A program made the position numbers and the translations under genes. Positions 1 to 9,214 of a DNA stretch of 64,000 nucleotides are shown one piece after another. Location: NCBI RefSeq assembly GCF_009827635.1, contig NZ_WTYW01000001.1:204001-268000 (forward strand), read 5' to 3'. Source of the DNA: Parapontixanthobacter aurantiacus. Lineage in GTDB: Bacteria > Pseudomonadota > Alphaproteobacteria > Sphingomonadales > Sphingomonadaceae. The first letter of the stretch is position 1; each line of letters opens with the position of its first letter. Under the pieces are notes generated by a model. It did no database searches and was not told where the DNA came from. It saw only the letters and a list, made by a program, of their open reading frames with translations.

Positions 1-1
1 G

Positions 2-535
2 GGGCGCGAGGCGCTGCAGACCCTGTTCCGCAAGGATGGCGAGAAACCCCCGCCGCGCAGACGGCGGCACCACCCGCTGGTGACGGCCCTGCCGCTGCGT
101 TATCGCTTCTACCGTTCGGGCCTCTACATCTCGCCGCTCGCGCCGCTCCTTCTCGGCCTGGCGGTCGGCACGCTCACCATGCTGATGGGCGTCGGCGGCG
201 GCTTCATCCTCGTTCCGGCACTGCTCTACATTCTCGGAATGAGCGCGAACGTCGTCGTGGGCACGTCGCTCTTCAACATCCTGTTCGTCACGATCGCCAC
301 GACCATCATGCATTCGCTGACGACGAAGGCGGTGGACATGGTGCTCGTCGCCCTGTTGCTGATCGGGTCGGTCACGGGGGCGCAGATCGGCACCAAGCTC
401 GCTTTCCAGGTGAAGCCCGAAATTCTGCGGCTCGTGCTGGCCGCGCTCGTCCTGTCGATCGCCTTCGTCATGCTGTTCAAGCTCGGCGTGAGGCCCGACG
501 AGGTTTATACCGTGCAGCTGCTGGAGAACGTGTGA
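2..535 (+). CDS. TSUP family (TauE/SafE) permease, C-terminal part
   Basis: The reading frame is open from the window edge, so this is the 3' part (about 177 residues) of a longer gene. It has four strongly hydrophobic segments and the G-V-G-G-G motif followed by F-I-L-V-P-A-L, typical of the repeated half-domain of TSUP/TauE-SafE permeases, which move sulfite, sulfonates or other small organic anions across the inner membrane. A full protein has two such halves; only the second is here. The basic, proline-rich stretch before it (about residues 15-25 of the visible part) would be the cytoplasmic loop between the halves. The next gene overlaps its stop codon, and the two are probably co-translated. 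The substrate cannot be read from the sequence. Confidence 0.85.
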   Translation, partial: GREALQTLFRKDGEKPPPRRRRHHPLVTALPLRYRFYRSGLYISPLAPLLLGLAVGTLTMLMGVGGGFILVPALLYILGMSANVVVGTSLFNILFVTIATTIMHSLTTKAVDMVLVALLLIGSVTGAQIGTKLAFQVKPEILRLVLAALVLSIAFVMLFKLGVRPDEVYTVQLLENV

Positions 536-1287
536 TGCGCTATCTCCTGCTGATATTCGCCGCCCTCATGCTGTCGGGACAGCGCGACCCGATCCTTGTG
601 CCGGAAATCTCGCAGCACGAGGTGCGCGTGCGTCAGGGCTTCACCGGGACAGAACTGCTGCTGTTCGGCGCCATCCTCGATCCGCGCGGGCAGCGTGCGG
701 GCCGCGAATACGATATCATCGTCGTCCTGCGCGGACCATCCGAACCCATTCGCCTGCGAGAGAAAGAGCGGGTCGGCGGCATCTGGATGAACACCGAGAG
801 CAGCGATTTCCGCTCTGCCCCGGCATTCTTCGCCGTCGCTTCCTCCCGCCCCATAGAGGAGATCGTCGACACGAAGACGGCGGCAATCTACGAGTTCGGG
901 ACCGATTACATCCAGCTTTCTCCGAGCGGGGTTATCGACACGGACGAACAATTGCGCTTCAGCCGTGGCCTTGTCGATTTGAGGACGCGCGAAGGGCTCT
1001 ACAAGCAGGACATGGACGGCGTCACGATTACCGAGCAGGTGCTCTACCAATCGCGCATTTCGCTGCCCTCCAACGTCGTCACGGGAACCTACACGGCAGA
1101 GACCTTCGCCGTAACGCGCGGGCGGGTCATCGCCTCGGCGGTGACGCAAGTCGAAGTGCGCAAGGTCGGTTTCGAACGGGCGGTAGAGGTTTCTGCGGAA
1201 AATTACGGCCTCCTTTACGGCCTGGTCGCCGTCTTCCTCTCGATCTTCACCGGCTGGCTTGCCGGCCGCCTCTTCGCGATGGTCTGA
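535..1287 (+). CDS. TIGR02186 / Alph_Pro_TM family membrane protein
   Basis: A protein of about 250 residues with an N-terminal signal-like hydrophobic segment (M-R-Y-L-L-L-I-F-A-A-L), a long extracytoplasmic domain and one C-terminal membrane helix around the last 25 residues (Y-G-L-L-Y-G-L-V-A-V-F-L-S-I-F). This architecture, and its position directly after a TSUP permease, fit the alphaproteobacterial family TIGR02186 (Alph_Pro_TM), whose function is unknown but which commonly accompanies TauE/SafE permeases. The ATG shares its A with the upstream TGA (TGATG), which suggests translational coupling; a GTG one codon earlier is also possible. An accessory role in sulfur-compound export is inferred from context only. 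Confidence 0.75.
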   Translation: MRYLLLIFAALMLSGQRDPILVPEISQHEVRVRQGFTGTELLLFGAILDPRGQRAGREYDIIVVLRGPSEPIRLREKERVGGIWMNTESSDFRSAPAFFAVASSRPIEEIVDTKTAAIYEFGTDYIQLSPSGVIDTDEQLRFSRGLVDLRTREGLYKQDMDGVTITEQVLYQSRISLPSNVVTGTYTAETFAVTRGRVIASAVTQVEVRKVGFERAVEVSAENYGLLYGLVAVFLSIFTGWLAGRLFAMV

Positions 1288-1395
1288 CGCGGCTGCATTA
1301 CAGCCCTTCGCGCAGCTTACGCGTTGACGCGATCTTAACCGCGGGCGGCTAGCTGTTCGTCTCGAAATTTGTTTGAGGCGAAGGACAGCTACAGC

Positions 1396-3231
1396 ATGGA
1401 TAATTACGGTTCGGACAGGATGCGGACATTCGATCCGTCGCAGGAAGACGGGGCCGTACCGCCGGCTTCCTACCGATCGTCCCAGCCTACCGACTTGCCC
1501 GAGAGCAGTGCCGATAACGACGCGTTGCGCGAACTTCCGCCGCGCCTGCGCAACCGGCCGCAGCAACCGCCCGAATACGATCCGACCCGCACCAATTTCG
1601 ACCCGGTCGAGGAAGCCCCGCCGAGCGAAAACGGCAGCCAGCCGATCGGCGTCATTCTCGACGTATCGGGCGCCGGATCGCAGATCGCCATCGACCTTCA
1701 GCGCCTCAGCGAATGCATGGAAGATGCCGACCCCGCCATTTCGCAGGCAGGTCAGGTCGGCAGCCAGATCAAGGTACGCGTCGGCAATAGCTGGCTGCTC
1801 GCCAACGTGCGCAACCAGCGCCAGGACCGCAAGGCGAATGGCGGTATTCTCGCCGATATCGACTTCTTGGGCGAGGGGCAGGAAGAAAAGCTGACGGGCC
1901 GGGTTTTCGGCTTCCGTCGCGGCGTCACTCGCTATCCCGTACCGGGCGCGCACGTCTATCCCTGCACGACGAGCGACCTCAAGCAGATATATGCGAGCGA
2001 CGGGCGCGCGAATATCCAGATCGGCAAGGTGTATCCGACGAAGGACATCCGCGCCGGTCTCTACATCGACGCGATGCTGGGCAAGCATTTCGCCCTGCTC
2101 GGCTCGACCGGTACCGGCAAGTCGACGAGCGCGGCCCTCATCCTGCACAAGATCTGCGAGGCGGCGCCCGAAGGGCACATCGTGATGATCGACCCGCACG
2201 GCGAATATTCCGCCGCGTTTCGGCAGAACGGCATGATCCTCGACGCCTCGAACCTGCAGATGCCCTACTGGCTGCTGAACTTCGAGGAGCATTGCGAGAT
2301 CATCCTGACCTCCAACGGGGACGAGCGGCAGGCCGACAGCGACATTCTCGCCAAGTGCCTGCTGCACGCTCGGATGAAGAGCAGGCTCGCTGAGAGCCTC
2401 GGTAAGATAACCGTCGATTCGCCCATTCCCTATCTGCTTTCGGATCTTTCGAACGAAGTCACACAGCAGATGGGCAAGCTCGACAAGGCGACCAACTCCG
2501 CGCCCTATATGCGGATCAAGTCGAAGCTGGACGAGCTGAAGTCCGACCCGCGCTACCAGTTCATGTTCTCCGGCATGCTCGTCGGCGACACGATGGCAGA
2601 GTTCATTTCCAAGGTCTTCCGGATGCCGGGTGACGGCAAGCCCATCTCGATCATCGACGTCTCGGGCCTTCCTTCCGAAGTCACCACTACCGTGGTCGCA
2701 GTCCTCTCGCGCCTCGTCTTCGACTTCGCGATCTGGGGCCGCGAGGAGAAGCCGCGCCCTATCCTGCTCGTCTGCGAGGAAGCGCACCGATACGTCCCCA
2801 ACGAAGCCAATGCCGATGGTTCGGCGGTCGGCACGATCCTGTCGCGCATCGCGAAGGAAGGGCGTAAATACGGCATCTCGCTCGGCCTCATCACGCAGCG
2901 TCCCTCCGACCTTGCCGAGGGCGTCCTGTCGCAATGCGGCACGATCATCTCGATGCGCCTCAACAACGAGCGCGACCAGGCGTTCGTCAAGGCGGCCATG
3001 CCCGAAGGCGCGAAAGGCTTCCTCGATTCCATTCCCGCCCTGCGCAACCGCGAATGCATCGTCTGCGGCGAGGGCGTCTCCATCCCGATCCGCGTCAGCT
3101 TCGACAATCTCGACGAGGCGAAGCGGCCTGCCTCAGAAGACCCCAGCTTCGTCGAATTGTGGAGCGGCAGCGGCGGCGAGGAAGAAGCCGTGCAGCGCAC
3201 CGTCCAGCGGTGGCGCGCCCAGTCCGGCTGA
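1396..3231 (+). CDS. HerA-like ATPase (HAS-barrel plus FtsK/HerA motor domain)
   Basis: A 611-residue ATPase of the HerA/FtsK superfamily, which form hexameric rings that translocate DNA. About 80 N-terminal residues are polar, proline-rich and probably disordered. They are followed by a beta-rich region (about 80-180) resembling the HAS barrel. Walker A is G-S-T-G-T-G-K-S-T (about 236-244), and Walker B runs P-I-L-L-V-C-E-E-A-H-R-Y (about 455-466). Late motifs include L-I-T-Q-R-P-S and an N-N-E-R-D segment typical of the family. I chose the ATG at 1396 because AAGGA lies 10 bases upstream; an in-frame TTG at 1369 gives a less convincing extension. No NurA nuclease, Sir2 or DUF4297 partner is adjacent, so its role (repair or replication-fork processing) is open. 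It converges on queE with a 9-base gap. Confidence 0.85.
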   Translation: MDNYGSDRMRTFDPSQEDGAVPPASYRSSQPTDLPESSADNDALRELPPRLRNRPQQPPEYDPTRTNFDPVEEAPPSENGSQPIGVILDVSGAGSQIAIDLQRLSECMEDADPAISQAGQVGSQIKVRVGNSWLLANVRNQRQDRKANGGILADIDFLGEGQEEKLTGRVFGFRRGVTRYPVPGAHVYPCTTSDLKQIYASDGRANIQIGKVYPTKDIRAGLYIDAMLGKHFALLGSTGTGKSTSAALILHKICEAAPEGHIVMIDPHGEYSAAFRQNGMILDASNLQMPYWLLNFEEHCEIILTSNGDERQADSDILAKCLLHARMKSRLAESLGKITVDSPIPYLLSDLSNEVTQQMGKLDKATNSAPYMRIKSKLDELKSDPRYQFMFSGMLVGDTMAEFISKVFRMPGDGKPISIIDVSGLPSEVTTTVVAVLSRLVFDFAIWGREEKPRPILLVCEEAHRYVPNEANADGSAVGTILSRIAKEGRKYGISLGLITQRPSDLAEGVLSQCGTIISMRLNNERDQAFVKAAMPEGAKGFLDSIPALRNRECIVCGEGVSIPIRVSFDNLDEAKRPASEDPSFVELWSGSGGEEEAVQRTVQRWRAQSG

Positions 3232-3240
3232 TACGACGCA

Positions 3241-3975
3241 TCACGTTCCGCGCGTGTCCCCGAACAGGTGGATATGAAGGCGGTCGGACAGGCGAAACCC
3301 GTGTTCGAGGCATAGCGGAACGAGCCATTCCTCGCGCTCTCTCAGCGTCGCCGCGTCCGTCCCTTCCGGCATGAGGAAGATGCGGGCGGGCGGCAGGCGA
3401 TAGCGCCGTTGCAGCGCCAGCACCTCGTCCACGTCGGCGGGCGAAGCGACGACGAACTTGAAGAAAGCGCGCGGATCGCTGGCATAGGCGTCGAGCCGTT
3501 CCGGCACGAGCGCCAGTTCGGCGGGATTGCCGCTATGCGTCAGCTTGGGCGAGACGTTGAACTGGTCGATCCTGATGTCGAGCGCGGGCGGGACCGGGGT
3601 CGTGCCGTTCGTCTCGACTTCGACGCTGATGTCGGGCAAATGCTTGAGCATTTGGACGAGCGCAGCCGCCTGCAGCAGCGGTTCGCCCCCGGTTATGACG
3701 AGCCGCTTCTGCCCGAGCGCAGCGATACGCCCTGCCGCGTCGGCAGGTTCCAGCTTGATCTGGTTGGCCTTGCGCTCGAACGTTAGCCCGCCGCGATGCG
3801 GGCGCTCGTCCCCTTCGAAATGCCAGGTATAGGCGGTGTCGCACCAGAGGCAGGCGAGGTTGCAGCGCGACAGCCGGATGAAGGCGACCGGCGTCCCCAT
3901 GCTCGGCCCTTCGCCCTGCACGGAGGCGAAGATCTCCGGCCCGCCCGTATCGTCGGTTGCAAGAACGAGTTTCAT
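3241..3975 (-). CDS. queE: 7-carboxy-7-deazaguanine synthase QueE
   Basis: Radical SAM enzyme converting 6-carboxytetrahydropterin to 7-carboxy-7-deazaguanine in queuosine biosynthesis. At 244 residues it has the length expected for the short proteobacterial QueE. The cluster motif C-N-L-A-C-L-W-C places cysteines at 38, 42 and 45 (CxxxCxxC), and I-T-G-G-E-P-L (about 115) is the glycine-rich SAM-binding motif. The N-terminal E-I-F-A-S-V-Q-G-E-G-P segment is diagnostic of the family. No other que gene is in the window. It lies downstream of valS in the same orientation but 200 bases away, with its own upstream motif at 4015-4038, so it is probably transcribed independently. Confidence 0.93.
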   Translation of the reverse strand: MKLVLATDDTGGPEIFASVQGEGPSMGTPVAFIRLSRCNLACLWCDTAYTWHFEGDERPHRGGLTFERKANQIKLEPADAAGRIAALGQKRLVITGGEPLLQAAALVQMLKHLPDISVEVETNGTTPVPPALDIRIDQFNVSPKLTHSGNPAELALVPERLDAYASDPRAFFKFVVASPADVDEVLALQRRYRLPPARIFLMPEGTDAATLREREEWLVPLCLEHGFRLSDRLHIHLFGDTRGT

Positions 3976-4014
3976 TGCCGCCTCATACTCGCTTCATCGC
4001 AGCTGAAGCACGGT

Positions 4015-4038
4015 TGGAACACATGGAACACGGTCCTG
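4015..4038 (-). promoter_or_regulatory. Shared 24-base upstream motif, copy 1 (queE)
   Basis: Read on the minus strand, this begins CAGGACCGTGTTCCAT and continues GTGTTCCA. It ends 39 bases before the queE ATG. The same 24 bases, with one mismatch, lie in the same orientation 48 bases before the enoyl-CoA hydratase start at 48174. It contains a tandem TGTTCCA repeat 9 bases apart. It could be an operator or promoter element, or a dispersed repeat that settles upstream of genes; the sequence alone does not decide. Confidence 0.5.
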
Positions 4039-4177
4039 TGAAGGATAATTGGTCGATCACCGCGAGGTCGTTCGATCGGCTCACTCCATTGCCGGCGGGC
4101 TTTCAGAGGAAAGAGAACGGGAAGCATTATTCCCACCTTTTGCCACCGATTGCGATGGTAGGAAATGACGGCCTCGC

Positions 4178-7072
4178 TCAACCCAGCCGCGCCAGTGCCG
4201 CCTCCAGCCTGTCAGCCTCCGCCGAGTGATGTGCATGGTCGGCGCGCGCCTTCTCCACGGCTTCGGGCTTCGCCTTCTCGACGAATTTCGGATTGCCGAG
4301 GCGTCCTTCGAGCGACTTTGCCTCCTTGCGCGAGGCAGCGAGCGCCTTTTCCAGTCGCGCCTTTTCCGCAGCGATGTCGACGACGCCCTCGAGCGGGATG
4401 ACGACGACGTCCTCGCCCGCCGTCACCTGCATCGCCGGACCTTCCGGTGCTTCGCCAATCGTGACCGGCGTCAGCCGCGCAAGGCGTTCGATGGCCGCGC
4501 TGCTGCGTTCGAAGACTTGCGCCGCTACCGCAGAAGGGTTGGGGATGAAGGCCGCCAGCTTCGCACCCGGAGAAATGCCGAGTTCGTTGCGCGCTGCTCG
4601 CGTGGCGGTAGTCAGCGCAATGACCCAGTCGATCGCGGCCACGGCCTCGTCGTTCACGCTCGCTTGAGGATCGGGCCACTTGGCCGTGATGATCGGATAA
4701 TCCGCCCGGCTCTTGCCGGTCATCGCGCCCTGCTTGGCCCACAATTCCTCGGTGATGAAGGGCATGAACGGGTGCAGCATGACGAGGATCTGGTCGAGCG
4801 CCCAACCGGCGACGGCGCGGGTTTCGATGGCCGCGGGACTGTCCGCCTCGCCTGCGAAAACCGGCTTGATGAGTTCCAGATACCAGTCGCAGAACCGGTC
4901 CCAGGCAAAATGATAGACGAGGTTCGCCGCCGCATCGAACCGCAGTTCGGCCAGCGCCTTGTCGAGCGCGTTGACGGTCTTTGCAACTTCGCCGACGATC
5001 CACTGATTGGCCGCGAGGCGGGCGGGCGGCGCGGCGATTGTGTCGGAGGCGCTGATGCCCTGCGACTGGCAGAAGCGGGTCGCGTTCCACAGCTTGGTCG
5101 CGAAGTTGCGATATCCCTCGACCCGGCTTTCGTCCATCTTGATGTCGCGGCCCTGGCTCTCCATCGCGGCCATGAAGAAACGCAGCGCATCGGCACCGTA
5201 TCTGTCGATGAGGCCGAGCGGATCGACGACGTTGCCCTTGGACTTCGACATCTTGGAGCCGTCCGCAGCCCGCACGAGGCCATGCAGGTAGAGTCGTTTC
5301 CACGGGTTCTCGCCCGTCAGGTGGCGGCCCATCATCATCATCCGCGCATCCCAGAAGAACAGGATGTCGAAGCCGGAAATCAGAAGGTCGTTGGGGTAGT
5401 GCTTGGCGAGCAGGTCGGACGCACCCACCTCGCTGCGACTGGCCTCGCTGTCGCTCGGCAAGTCTCGCTCTTTTTCCTGAAGGGAGGGGTTGGGGGTGGG
5501 TCCCTCGGGCCAGCCGAGCGTCGCGAAGGGCCACAATGCGGAAGAGAACCACGTATCGAGGACGTCAGGATCGCGACTTAGCTTGATCTCGTCACCCCGG
5601 CGAAGGCCGGGGTCCAGTTCTGCGCCGCCTTCTGGATTCCGGCTTGCGCCGGAATGACGAGCGAGTTCGTAGGCCTCTTCCTCGGTCTCCGCGACGAACA
5701 CTTCGCCATTCGAGCCATACCATGCCGGAATGCGATGACCCCACCATAGCTGGCGGCTGACGCACCATGGCTGGATGTTCTCCATCCAGTTGAAGAACGT
5801 CTTCTCCCAGCTTTTCGGGACGATCTCGACATCGCCTTCGCGCACCGCCTCGATCGGCGCTTTCGCCAGCTTCTGGGCATCGACATACCATTGGTCGGTC
5901 AGCCAGGGTTCGATGACGACCCCGCCGCGATCCCCGAACGGGGTAGCGATGGTGCGCGGCTCGGCTTCGTGCTCAATGCGTTCGCCGTCGTTCTCGGTAA
6001 CGTGCAAGACGAGGTGGCTGCTATCCTTCAGCATGGCGACGACGCGTTTGCGCGCTTCGAACCGGTCGAGCCCGACGAGTTCGTTCGGCACCTTGCCGTC
6101 GGCGGTCTGGACGACGGCGGCATCCGCATCGAGCATGTTGAGCATGTCGGCTGGGGCAATCCCGGCGCGTTTGCCGACCTCGAAATCGTTGAAGTCGTGG
6201 CCGGGGGTGATCTTCACCGCACCGCTGCCGAGTTCGGGATCGGCGTGTTCGTCCGCGACGATCGGAATGCGCCGCCCGGTGATCGGCAGGACAATGTGCT
6301 TGCCGACGACGCTGCGATACCGCTCGTCCGAGGGGTGGACCGCCACCGCCATATCGGCGAGCATCGTTTCGGGCCGGGTCGTGGCGACCTCGATATAATC
6401 CTGGCCCGCAAAATCGGGGTGGTCCAGCGTCGTGCCGTCGGCCAGCGGATAGCGAAAGCGCCAGAAATGCCCCTGGACGTCGCGGGTCTCGACTTCGAGA
6501 TCGCTGATCGCGGTCTTTAGCGCCGGGTCCCAGTTCACGAGGCGCTTGTCGCGATAGATCAGCCCGTCATTGTAGAGCTGCACGAAAGTCCGCGTGACCG
6601 CTTTCGAAAAATGCGGGTCCATCGTGAACTGCTCACGGCTCCAGTCCATGGAGCAGCCCAGCCGCCGTAGCTGGCGGGTGATCGTGCCGCCCGATTGCTC
6701 TTTCCATTCCCAGACCTTCTCGACGAACTGCTCGCGCGAATAGTCGGTACGCTTCTCGCCGCGTTCCGCCATCTGCCGCTCGACGACCATCTGCGTCGCG
6801 ATGCCCGCATGATCGACGCCGACGACCCACAGCGCGTCCTTGCCCTTCAGCCGTTCGTGACGCACGACGATGTCCTGCAAGGTGTTGTCGAGCGCATGAC
6901 CGATATGCAGCGATCCCGTCACGTTGGGCGGCGGATTGACGATGGTGAAGGGTTCGGCCGAGGGGCGCTCGGGCCGGAACAGGCCGCTCGTTTCCCAGTG
7001 TTCGTACCAGCGCGCCTCGATATCGGCGGGGTCGAAGGTGGTCGGCAGGTCGGAAGTCGTTTCGCTTGTCAT
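4178..7072 (-). CDS. valS: Valyl-tRNA synthetase
   Basis: Class I aminoacyl-tRNA synthetase charging tRNA-Val, 964 residues from the chosen ATG at 7072, which gives [10 protein letters not shown]. Longer N-terminal readings lack family similarity. Visible are [13 protein letters not shown] with the HIGH signature, a long editing domain, the segment [14 protein letters not shown], the K-M-S-K-S-K-G-N loop, an anticodon-binding domain and a C-terminal coiled coil rich in K, E and A. Two stretches do not belong to the normal family sequence: about residues 471-494 and 524-553, both derived from repeats and both in frame. Without them the length is close to the usual alphaproteobacterial value. 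The ribosome-binding site is weak. It is divergent from mlaE. Confidence 0.95.
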   Translation of the reverse strand: MTSETTSDLPTTFDPADIEARWYEHWETSGLFRPERPSAEPFTIVNPPPNVTGSLHIGHALDNTLQDIVVRHERLKGKDALWVVGVDHAGIATQMVVERQMAERGEKRTDYSREQFVEKVWEWKEQSGGTITRQLRRLGCSMDWSREQFTMDPHFSKAVTRTFVQLYNDGLIYRDKRLVNWDPALKTAISDLEVETRDVQGHFWRFRYPLADGTTLDHPDFAGQDYIEVATTRPETMLADMAVAVHPSDERYRSVVGKHIVLPITGRRIPIVADEHADPELGSGAVKITPGHDFNDFEVGKRAGIAPADMLNMLDADAAVVQTADGKVPNELVGLDRFEARKRVVAMLKDSSHLVLHVTENDGERIEHEAEPRTIATPFGDRGGVVIEPWLTDQWYVDAQKLAKAPIEAVREGDVEIVPKSWEKTFFNWMENIQPWCVSRQLWWGHRIPAWYGSNGEVFVAETEEEAYELARHSGASRNPEGGAELDPGLRRGDEIKLSRDPDVLDTWFSSALWPFATLGWPEGPTPNPSLQEKERDLPSDSEASRSEVGASDLLAKHYPNDLLISGFDILFFWDARMMMMGRHLTGENPWKRLYLHGLVRAADGSKMSKSKGNVVDPLGLIDRYGADALRFFMAAMESQGRDIKMDESRVEGYRNFATKLWNATRFCQSQGISASDTIAAPPARLAANQWIVGEVAKTVNALDKALAELRFDAAANLVYHFAWDRFCDWYLELIKPVFAGEADSPAAIETRAVAGWALDQILVMLHPFMPFITEELWAKQGAMTGKSRADYPIITAKWPDPQASVNDEAVAAIDWVIALTTATRAARNELGISPGAKLAAFIPNPSAVAAQVFERSSAAIERLARLTPVTIGEAPEGPAMQVTAGEDVVVIPLEGVVDIAAEKARLEKALAASRKEAKSLEGRLGNPKFVEKAKPEAVEKARADHAHHSAEADRLEAALARLG
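5415..5502. repeat. Repeat-derived in-frame insertion 2 in valS
   Basis: Encodes about 30 residues that read [15 protein letters not shown] followed by an S/E/R-rich stretch, between L-G-W-P-E-G and L-L-A-K-H-Y-P-N-D. Valyl-tRNA synthetases normally join these two conserved blocks with only a few residues. The DNA contains a C-rich/G-rich tract (AGGGAGGGGTTGGGGGTGGG near 5480-5499), which resembles a dispersed intergenic repeat type of proteobacterial genomes. That assignment is from general knowledge and is not verified here. Confidence 0.6.
5591..5660. repeat. Palindromic element inserted in frame in valS
   Basis: The element starts GTCACCCCGGCGAAGGCCGG and ends with GGATTCCGGCTTGCGCCGGAATGAC. 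It is thus two hairpin arms (CCCCGGC-gaag-GCCGGGG and TTCCGGC-ttgc-GCCGGAA) with the GTCA..TGAC termini characteristic of intergenic palindromic (REP-like) elements. In the valS frame it encodes about [20 protein letters not shown] and two further residues. It sits between [12 protein letters not shown] and the conserved [11 protein letters not shown] block. No other copy was noticed in the window. Confidence 0.8.
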
Positions 7073-7169
7073 GACGAGCGGGGCAATGCCAGCGCCGCCC
7101 TGCTCATGCAACGCGAATAGTGGAGCAACATGCTTGTGCCACGCCGAAAATCTTAGCATAGGCGCAAGG

Positions 7170-8282
7170 ATGAGCGCCGGCGCAGGCTATAATCTGATCG
7201 AAACGGGCGACGGCGGCTACCGGCTGGAGCTCGAAGGCGCGTATCTCGTCAGCACGGTGGGCCGGGTCGACCGGGAACTGCGCAAGATCGGCGAACCGAT
7301 CAGCGAGATCGACGTCAGCCAGGTGGACGAGATCGACACGGTCGGGGCGTGGATCGCCTTTCACCTCGCGCAGAAACACGATGCGGAAATCACGGGCGCG
7401 AACGATCGCGCCAGCCGCTTGTTCGAAGCGGTCAAGGCACCGTCGGAAGGGGTCGGGATGCGCCCGGACCGCCTGCCGGCCTATCTGCGCATCCCCCATC
7501 ACACGGGCGAACTCGTCGGCGAATTCTGGAGCGGCTTGAAAGGCACGCTCGGCTTTCTCGGGCAGATCCTCATCGCGGCGGGCGGCATCCTGCGCCATCC
7601 AGGACGCTTTCGCGGCAAGGCTTTGGTCCGCCAGCTCGAACTTGTCGGCGTCACGGCTCTGCCCATCGTTGGCTTGATGAGCTTCCTCATCGGCATCGTC
7701 ATCGCTCAGCAGGGCGCGGTGCAGCTGGCGCAGTTCGGCGCGGAGACGCTGACCGTCAATCTCGTTGGCCGCATTACCCTGCGCGAACTCGGCGTCCTGA
7801 TGACCGCGATCATGGTCGCGGGCCGCTCTGGCAGTGCGTTCGCCGCGCAGCTCGGCACGATGAAGCTGACCGAGGAAGTGGATGCGATGCGCACGATCGG
7901 CATCTCGCCGATGGAGGCGCTGGTCATCCCGCGCATCCTCGCCGCGATCCTGATGATGCCGCTGCTCGGCTTCTACGCCTCCGTCGTGGCGATCATCGGC
8001 GGCGCGGTCATCGCAGACGTTTCGCTGGGTATTCCGTTCCTGTCCTTCCTCGCGCGGATCAAGGAGGTCGTGCCGACCTACGATCTGTGGGTCGGCCTCA
8101 TCAAGGCGCCGGTCTTCGGCCTGATCGTGGCTTTTGCCGGATGCTATCAGGGAATGCAGGTCGAGGGCGATTCGGAGGCTGTCGGTCGCCGCACGACGCA
8201 GGCGGTCGTCTACGCGATCTTCATGGTCATCGTGGTCGATGCGTTCTTCGCAATCTTCTTCTCCAATGTCGGGTGGGGCTGA
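7170..8282 (+). CDS. mlaE: MlaE-type ABC lipid transporter permease with N-terminal STAS domain
   Basis: A 370-residue inner-membrane permease of the MlaE family, part of a retrograde phospholipid transport system that keeps the outer membrane asymmetric. Residues 1 to about 95 form a soluble STAS-like (MlaB) domain, with [10 protein letters not shown] at its conserved threonine loop. The permease follows with about five hydrophobic segments and the family motifs L-I-G-I-V-I-A-Q-Q and [14 protein letters not shown]. The ATG at 7170 has AAGG just upstream; the frame is open further upstream but that part is antisense to valS. Because the STAS domain is fused here, no separate mlaB gene is needed. 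It heads a four-gene operon and its stop is one base from the mlaF start. Confidence 0.9.
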   Translation: MSAGAGYNLIETGDGGYRLELEGAYLVSTVGRVDRELRKIGEPISEIDVSQVDEIDTVGAWIAFHLAQKHDAEITGANDRASRLFEAVKAPSEGVGMRPDRLPAYLRIPHHTGELVGEFWSGLKGTLGFLGQILIAAGGILRHPGRFRGKALVRQLELVGVTALPIVGLMSFLIGIVIAQQGAVQLAQFGAETLTVNLVGRITLRELGVLMTAIMVAGRSGSAFAAQLGTMKLTEEVDAMRTIGISPMEALVIPRILAAILMMPLLGFYASVVAIIGGAVIADVSLGIPFLSFLARIKEVVPTYDLWVGLIKAPVFGLIVAFAGCYQGMQVEGDSEAVGRRTTQAVVYAIFMVIVVDAFFAIFFSNVGWG

Positions 8283-8283
8283 G

Positions 8284-9204
8284 ATGGCCGAAGAACCAGG
8301 ACAGGACGAGGGCACCATCCCGATCGAGGAGGGCGAAGGAATGCCGCCCCCGCCGCGCGAGGACGCGCCCGAGCGCTATCCCATCGTCATCACCGGCCTC
8401 GTCAACCAGTTCGGCGAGCAGCGCGTTCACGACAATCTCGAGCTCAAGGTGCGGCGCGGCGAGATCCTCGGCGTAGTCGGCGGTTCGGGAACGGGGAAGT
8501 CGGTGCTGATGCGCACCATCATCGGCCTGCAGCAGCCCGCGGAAGGCAATGTCGAGGTGTTCGGCCGCTCGATTACCCAGGCCGAGCCGGACGAGCAAAT
8601 CGGCGTGCGCGATCGCTGGGGCGTCCTGTTCCAGGGCGGGGCGCTGTTCTCGACCCTGACCGTGGGCGAGAATGTGCAGGTCCCCTTGAAGCAGTTCTAT
8701 CCGGAGATCGATAAGCAGCTGCTCGCGGAGATTGCGCGCTACAAGGTGCTGCTGTCCGGCCTTCCCGAAGAGGCGGTGAACAAGTTTCCCGCCGAACTGT
8801 CAGGCGGCATGAAGAAGCGCGCCGGCCTTGCCCGTGCCCTGGCGCTCGATCCCGAACTCCTCTTCCTCGACGAGCCGACGGCGGGCCTTGATCCGATCGG
8901 TGCAGCGCGCTTCGACCAGCTGACCCGCGAATTGCAGGAAACGCTCGGGCTGACCGTATTCCTCATCACGCACGATCTCGACACGCTCTACGCCATCTGC
9001 GACCGCGTCGCGGTGCTGGCGGACAAGAAGGTGATCGCGGTCGGGACGATCCCCGAACTGCTCGAAACGGAACATCCCTGGATCCAGGAATACTTCAACG
9101 GTCCGCGCGGGCGGGCCGCAGCCGACCAGAAGGGCGGCAAGGGTCCGTCGCGGTCCCGCTCGCAATTCAAGGCGATGGACAAGCGGGCCAAACGGCGGGC
9201 ATAG
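8284..9204 (+). CDS. mlaF: MlaF-type ABC lipid transporter ATPase
   Basis: A 306-residue ABC ATPase powering the MlaFE(D) complex at the inner membrane. It shows Walker A G-G-S-G-T-G-K-S-V, the Q-loop in L-F-Q-G-G-A-L-F, the signature L-S-G-G-M-K-K-R, Walker B E-L-L-F-L-D-E-P-T-A-G-L-D-P and the switch histidine in L-I-T-H-D-L-D. About 35 acidic and proline-rich N-terminal residues precede the ABC domain, and a basic tail of about 35 residues (K-G-G-K-G-P-S-R-S-R-S) follows it; both are longer than in enterobacterial MlaF. The start lies one base after the mlaE stop, so translation is probably coupled. Confidence 0.92.
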   Translation: MAEEPGQDEGTIPIEEGEGMPPPPREDAPERYPIVITGLVNQFGEQRVHDNLELKVRRGEILGVVGGSGTGKSVLMRTIIGLQQPAEGNVEVFGRSITQAEPDEQIGVRDRWGVLFQGGALFSTLTVGENVQVPLKQFYPEIDKQLLAEIARYKVLLSGLPEEAVNKFPAELSGGMKKRAGLARALALDPELLFLDEPTAGLDPIGAARFDQLTRELQETLGLTVFLITHDLDTLYAICDRVAVLADKKVIAVGTIPELLETEHPWIQEYFNGPRGRAAADQKGGKGPSRSRSQFKAMDKRAKRRA

Positions 9205-9214
9205 GGGCAATCCG

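Noticed and set aside
505-2934. Long minus-strand open frame (about 809 codons) across the TIGR02186 and HerA-like genes
   Set aside because: It is antisense to two genes with clear domains, its translation is rich in R, D and A without motifs, and high GC with strong codon bias keeps this antisense frame open.
1396-3231. HerA-like gene as part of a phage-defence pair (Sir2-HerA or DUF4297-HerA)
   Set aside because: No nuclease or Sir2 partner is adjacent; neighbours are a sulfur-type permease pair and queE, so only a stand-alone ATPase is supported.
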